Of a stretch of 45,852 nucleotides of DNA, positions 41,956 through 45,852 are shown in pieces; within the stretch, counting starts at the first letter, position 1, and the number at the start of each line of letters is the position of its first letter. The DNA comes from an uncultured Clostridia bacterium (GTDB lineage Bacteria; Bacillota; Clostridia; Christensenellales; CAG-314): contig CANQPI010000013.1 of NCBI GenBank assembly GCA_947625725.1, forward strand, positions 1 to 45,852, read 5' to 3'. The translations under genes were made by a program, and so were the position numbers. The notes under the pieces were generated by a model that saw only the letters and a program-made list of their open reading frames with translations, made no database searches and was not told where the DNA came from.

Positions 41956-41978
41956 TTCATATTTTTTTGAAAATGCTG

Positions 41979-42007
41979 TTGTATTTTTCGTAAAATTATG
42001 CTACAAT
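41979..42007 (+). promoter_or_regulatory. Promoter of second TA pair
   Basis: TTGTAT (41979-41984), 17 bp, TACAAT (42002-42007). Confidence 0.65.
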
Positions 42008-42040
42008 TTTAACAGCAAATAAAAAAAGGAGTTTTAGACT

Positions 42041-42286
42041 ATGAGCATAAAACCTATTTCCGATTTGCGCAACTACAACACTGTGTTGAGCGCATGCACG
42101 GCGGATTCGCCCGTGTTTTTGACAAAAAACGGTCGCGGAAGATACGTTCTTATGGACGTGAAGCAGTACGACGCAATCATGGCGGAATTGAAGTTGATTG
42201 GCAAGATAGTTTCTGCCGAGCAACGCGTTTCCTCGGGGGAGGAATACATTTCTCTCGCCGAACTGCGCTCCAAATTGGGAGTGTAG
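42041..42286 (+). CDS. Phd/YefM-type antitoxin
   Basis: 81 residues. The N-terminal half is the Phd DNA-binding fold: MSIKPISDLRNYNTVLSAC, PVFLTKNGRGRYVLMDVKQYDAIM. The C-terminal helix (RVSSGEEYISLAELRSKLGV) would mask the toxin. AAGGAG at proper spacing. Pairs with the ParE-like gene six bases downstream. Usually binds its own promoter; no obvious palindrome beyond AT-rich repeats was found. Confidence 0.88.
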   Translation: MSIKPISDLRNYNTVLSACTADSPVFLTKNGRGRYVLMDVKQYDAIMAELKLIGKIVSAEQRVSSGEEYISLAELRSKLGV

Positions 42287-42292
42287 ACTATC

Positions 42293-42595
42293 ATGGAACT
42301 AAGGATAAACCCGCAAGTCTACGACGACTTGTTGGAAATAAAAAACTATATTGCCGAGGACAGCCAAGATCAAGCGACAAAGGTTGTTCTATCCATTTTG
42401 GAAGCAATGGAGCGTTTGGCGATTTTTCCGCAAAGCGGCAACAAATTGAGCAACAAGTTGCATTTTGACGTAAAATATCGCTATGTGGTTGTGTTTAGTT
42501 ACGGAGTAATTTACTATGTAGAACGCGACAGTGTAATTGTGACCAATGTGTTGCATTTGGCTCGCGATTTTTCGGCGATAAACTTTTTTGATTGA
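42293..42595 (+). CDS. RelE/ParE-type toxin
   Basis: 100 residues with the ParE/RelE superfamily layout: LRINPQVYDDLLEIKNYIAEDS, AMERLAIFPQSGNKLSNKL, KYRYVVVFSYGVIYYVERDSVIVTNVLHLARDF. The pattern of R-Y-V-V-V and V-I-Y-Y-V strands favours ParE-type. Coupled with the Phd-type antitoxin, six bases apart. A terminator follows. Target (gyrase or mRNA) cannot be told. Confidence 0.85.
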   Translation: MELRINPQVYDDLLEIKNYIAEDSQDQATKVVLSILEAMERLAIFPQSGNKLSNKLHFDVKYRYVVVFSYGVIYYVERDSVIVTNVLHLARDFSAINFFD

Positions 42596-42618
42596 CGTTT
42601 GTTTCGCCTTGCCTCACA

Positions 42619-42648
42619 CTCTCCCCGTTTTAGCGGGAGAGGCTTTTT
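42619..42648 (+). terminator. Terminator after second TA pair
   Basis: CTCTCCCCG and CGGGAGAG stem, followed by GC and T7. Confidence 0.85.
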
Positions 42649-43153
42649 TTGTGCGCGGAAAACAAGTCAATATATTTTTTTGAAAAATTTTATTGATAGA
42701 TTCAGCAAAATTTTGCATATTACAAACTTCTCAACAAAATTTTTTTTGCATTTATTAGCAAGAACAAATTCTCGATATGGGGGGGGGTGACGCAAAAATG
42801 ACTTCAAATTTTGCGACTTGGGGTCAAAAAAATGGTTTTTCTTCGATAAAGATGGTTAGGAAATGGTTATTTTTGGCTCCCATCCTTAATTTTTTTTGAA
42901 AATAATTGACATCACTATGGCATTGGTGCTATATTAGAATAGAATTATTGTCGAATTTTGCCCTTTTGTTATGCGCGTGTGCGCGTATCGTGCGCGTGCG
43001 TCGTGGATGCTTAGACGTTTTGACGGCATGCCCACGGAAATTTAGTGGCAGAATCGGCGGTACTCCACGCGGGCAATTGCCTTTGCGCAGGTATAGCGAC
43101 CATGCGTTTTGGCGTTGCAACGGAGAATTCTTGTTTTTTGGGAGAACTGAAAA
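42649..43153. other. Upstream region of adhesin gene
   Basis: No gene seen. It holds a nine-base G tract (42779-42787) and ATGGTT repeats at 42832, 42852 and 42863 (last two 11 bp apart). From the promoter at 42906 a leader of about 210 nt is predicted, with GCGCGTG-rich repeats near 42975-43005. No known riboswitch pattern was recognised. Confidence 0.45.
42906..42935 (+). promoter_or_regulatory. Promoter of adhesin gene
   Basis: TTGACA (42906-42911), 18 bp, TATATT (42930-42935), downstream of the ATGGTT repeats. Confidence 0.65.
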
Positions 43154-45852
43154 ATGAAGTCATTCAACAGAACGAAATTATCAAAGGAGTCAAATCGAAG
43201 GAGCGTTGTACCATCCTATCAGCGTACGCAATCGGATGTTGGCGGCAGGGCTACGGCGGCAATAACTTCGCACAGGCGTAAGCAGCTTGTCACTGTTGCC
43301 GCATTGGTGATGGTTGCGGCATTGCTTTTGGCGAGTTTGATCGGTGCGATGACTCCCGCCATCAATCCCGATTTTGCATGGGCTGCCGTTGTTTCGCCTT
43401 ATGCTGAAACAGCCCGCGTCGGTGGGCGTAGTCCTCTCGCATACAAGGGCGTCAACTCTATGGTTGGCACGCTCATCAGTTGGGGTGCAGATAACTACAC
43501 GACCACCGAGACGACCGTCGGCTCGTGGTATATCGACAACAACGGCTATATCGTTTGGGGCTCCAGCGGCAATCACAATCTCCCCATCACGTATGCCGTT
43601 CCCAAGGACAACAGTTTAAGCAAAATTCAACTTACCAAGGCGACGAACGGCGTGAAAGAGGATTTTCCGTCGCGCATTCAAACGGCCGACGGCAAAATGA
43701 TAACGATCGATAACCTTGTAAAGGCGGAAAGCGGTCTCGGGTCGTACTTTACGATCGGCTCGGAGGGAAGAACGTCCGAACAGGCTATGGCGGACGACTG
43801 GGAAAAGGCTATCGTCGCGGCTTCGCACTATTCCAAGAGCGGTATTTTACAGAACGAAATGTTCGGAACGAAGTCGGCCCTTGATGAAAGGGAATTCCCC
43901 AATGACGACACTTGGGCGGAGGACTTTAATAGATCGGGGGCAACGGGCGGATTCGGCAAGCAGCAGAACACCGAGGTTGCCAACTATACCTACATCTACA
44001 TCAGATTGATGGCGGACTGGGTGGCTCCCATTGTAAATACGATGAGAGAGGGCGGCACGCAAACTGTTCCCGGTGATGGTAAGACATATATAGATCGCTT
44101 TGTCGTGGAAGCCAGAAACAAAACGGCGGAAGATGCGGAGGAAGAAGCCGGCGTAACACATGCGCGCGGCGCAGGCTACTTTGAATTCGATTTCGGCAAC
44201 AACGGCGGCACCAATACGCTTCAAACGGGAAGTAACGGGTCGTACCACTTTGGCGCCGAGAACGAAGGCGCGAGCAAGGAGAGCGGGCCGCATTTTTCGC
44301 TCGGCACGAGTTTCTCCAATAAGAACTCCATTTCCAGCCTGCACAATGCAATCAAGTACAACCAGTTTTCAGCGGCGCCCTCGGAGGAACCCTTCTCCTT
44401 CGGGCGGCTTGCCATTCCCGATAACTGCTACGTCATCGTAGACCTCAACGGCCACAAGCTCGACCGCAATCTCGACGCGGTCGATGAAACCATTCACAAA
44501 AACGTGATCTGCCCCTCCGTATTTTTGGCGGGGCTGTATTCGCGTCTCGAAGTGTTCGATAGCACCGCCGACAGCGACAACCCCGCCGGCAGCGGCAAGA
44601 TCATGGGCGCGACGGGCATCAACGGCGACGGACTCATCGACGGTTGCCCGCCCGATTATGCTACGCGTCGTGATAAACCCGCCTGGGATGTCGACGCATG
44701 GGGCAACAGCATAAAGGGCGGCGGCATAAAGCTCGGTCCCCGCGCGGAATTCACGCTCCACTCGGGCACGATCACAAACAACTCCGCAGTGTATGGCGGC
44801 GCGGTGTACGGCACGGCCAACAACTATATCTATATCTACGACGGCGTGATGACGGGCAACACGGCGTGCAAGGGCGGTGCGACCTATCTTTCGTCCAACA
44901 GCCAAATGGTGTTCAACATGTTCGGCGGCTCCATTTCGGGCAACGGCGCGGATTGGCGCCGTTTCACGCGCTATGTCCATGTGAAAAACGAGGCACAGGT
45001 TGATAGCGAAAAGCCGATTGCTTCTATCCCCGAGGAGTGGAAGAAAGAAGGCGCAGGGACGGGCTTCAGAGGTTTCGGTGAAAACTTCGACAAAACAGCA
45101 TGGAATTACGTAAAAAGCTATTCGGGCGGTTCAACAAGCCAAAATATCAAGTCGGGCGAGATTAATTCCGAGGGCGGCGGCGTCTGCGTCTTTGTGAATA
45201 CATATTTCAATATGTACGGCGGCTCGATCGCCAACAATTACAGTTACGAATATGCAGGCGGCGTAAACGTCAACAAAGATAGCTTCTTCAAGATGTACGG
45301 CGGCGAGATCACGGGCAACGTCGTTACGGGCGAAGTGCGTACAATTACGGGCGCAACGATTTCGGAAAAGGGACCGGACGGAAATTCGGATATCTCAATT
45401 CCGGAAGCGAACGTGGGCGGCGGTGGCGTCAATATGTTCCAAGACAGTGCCGGTATTTATCTGAATGGTCCCGGCAAGATCATGGGGAACTATACCTGCA
45501 ACGAAAAATTCGACTTCCATATGTCCTACTCGGCAGAGACTATTGCGGCTTATCTTTCAAATAACAAAGAGTCGCTTGCCGATTCCAACCTCTACCTCTC
45601 GCTCACGAAAACCGACCACACGCAGATCGCGTTCGACTCCGGACATCACCTCTATCCTGAGATTAAGGTGCAGGGACCGCTATATAGAGATGCCCAGCAT
45701 GTCGCGCAGGTTTCCATTACGCCCGCGGCAGGCGTTGAGGCGGGCGGCTACATCATGCGCCAATTCTATCCAAAGGGTTGGGAAGATGATTCAAAAAAAC
45801 AGAACACCGAATATAACGGTACAAATGGCGCTCGCCCATTAAAGAGCGGTGG
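43154..45852 (+). CDS. Large secreted beta-helix adhesin, 3' end outside window
   Basis: The frame is open from ATG 43154 to the last base (899 codons) with GGAG ten bases ahead. The N-terminus is a long signal of about 75 residues: a charged lead of 45 residues, a helix (LVTVAALVMVAALLLASLIG) and a cleavage-like AWA before AVVSPYAETARV. Later parts are parallel beta-helix repeats of the form x-M-x-G-G-x-I-x-x-N-x-x-x-x-G-G (for example FNMYGGSIANNYSYEYAGGV, FKMYGGEITGN). It has no Cys-pair repeats and no catalytic motif. Codons are CTC/GCG/GGC-rich rather than TTG-rich as in its neighbours, suggesting transfer. Probably a cell-surface or pectate-lyase-fold adhesin. Confidence 0.85.
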   Translation, partial: MKSFNRTKLSKESNRRSVVPSYQRTQSDVGGRATAAITSHRRKQLVTVAALVMVAALLLASLIGAMTPAINPDFAWAAVVSPYAETARVGGRSPLAYKGVNSMVGTLISWGADNYTTTETTVGSWYIDNNGYIVWGSSGNHNLPITYAVPKDNSLSKIQLTKATNGVKEDFPSRIQTADGKMITIDNLVKAESGLGSYFTIGSEGRTSEQAMADDWEKAIVAASHYSKSGILQNEMFGTKSALDEREFPNDDTWAEDFNRSGATGGFGKQQNTEVANYTYIYIRLMADWVAPIVNTMREGGTQTVPGDGKTYIDRFVVEARNKTAEDAEEEAGVTHARGAGYFEFDFGNNGGTNTLQTGSNGSYHFGAENEGASKESGPHFSLGTSFSNKNSISSLHNAIKYNQFSAAPSEEPFSFGRLAIPDNCYVIVDLNGHKLDRNLDAVDETIHKNVICPSVFLAGLYSRLEVFDSTADSDNPAGSGKIMGATGINGDGLIDGCPPDYATRRDKPAWDVDAWGNSIKGGGIKLGPRAEFTLHSGTITNNSAVYGGAVYGTANNYIYIYDGVMTGNTACKGGATYLSSNSQMVFNMFGGSISGNGADWRRFTRYVHVKNEAQVDSEKPIASIPEEWKKEGAGTGFRGFGENFDKTAWNYVKSYSGGSTSQNIKSGEINSEGGGVCVFVNTYFNMYGGSIANNYSYEYAGGVNVNKDSFFKMYGGEITGNVVTGEVRTITGATISEKGPDGNSDISIPEANVGGGGVNMFQDSAGIYLNGPGKIMGNYTCNEKFDFHMSYSAETIAAYLSNNKESLADSNLYLSLTKTDHTQIAFDSGHHLYPEIKVQGPLYRDAQHVAQVSITPAAGVEAGGYIMRQFYPKGWEDDSKKQNTEYNGTNGARPLKSG

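Noticed and set aside
42936-43153. Cyclic-di-GMP riboswitch before the adhesin
   Set aside because: The conserved GEMM core bases are absent.
1-45852. CRISPR array, rRNA, or transposase genes
   Set aside because: No regularly spaced long repeats, rRNA sequence or transposase domains were seen.

Overview
The window looks like a chromosomal segment of an uncultured Bacillota (Clostridia-type) bacterium, probably host- or plant-polymer-associated. The evidence is AGGAG-type ribosome binding sites, TTGACA/TATAAT promoters, U-tailed hairpin terminators, Clostridia-typical families (DUF421 with DUF4363, DUF4364, DegV, a YtrA-type GntR regulator, an ECF substrate-binding subunit), and SPII lipoproteins with Cys-pair repeats and starch-binding-like modules. 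No rRNA, CRISPR array or insertion sequence transposase was seen. TGA is a normal stop codon for many genes here, so the standard code applies.

Layout. 1-2079 is the 3' end of a large Ig-like/Cys-rich surface protein. 2.1-6.0 kb holds a folded intergenic element, an acyl-ACP thioesterase, a tyrosine recombinase and a tRNA-Leu(CAG) whose 3' end is copied twice more downstream around a small zinc-ribbon gene. 6.0-8.9 kb carries murI, an ECF transporter S component with a long structured leader, and a DUF421/DUF4363 pair. 8.9-14.0 kb has a large GH94-like protein and a two-gene unit of a beta-phosphoglucomutase-type HAD and a membrane protein. 14.2-17.8 kb has tRNA-Leu(AAG), DUF4364, an unknown gene followed by cysE, degV and a GntR regulator. 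17.9-20.2 kb is an ABC-2 exporter operon with a palindromic operator at its promoter. 21.5-31.0 kb is a tight five-gene run (GH3 glucosidase, pgi, hisS, P-type ATPase, ABC-F ATPase), followed by a short-chain dehydrogenase and an alpha/beta hydrolase.

33.4-45.9 kb is accessory in character. Two lipoprotein genes with closely similar promoters and start regions encode Cys-pair repeats plus starch-binding-like modules. One is broken by a frame change at a C8 tract. The other is interrupted by an in-frame TGA exactly where a CxxC cysteine is expected. They are followed by two toxin-antitoxin pairs, the first bracketed by duplicated terminators, and by the start of a very large secreted beta-helix adhesin that has no stop in the window and uses different codons.

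How the parts fit together: the GH3 glucosidase, Pgi, beta-PGM-type HAD, GH94-like protein and starch-binding lipoproteins point to uptake and use of plant or storage glucans. The most unusual points are the multiplied tRNA-Leu 3' ends next to phased repeats, the ECF leader RNA, two or three probable leaderless genes, a 35-codon expressed-looking fragment of a DUF1295-type enzyme, and the C8 and TGA interruptions in the lipoproteins.
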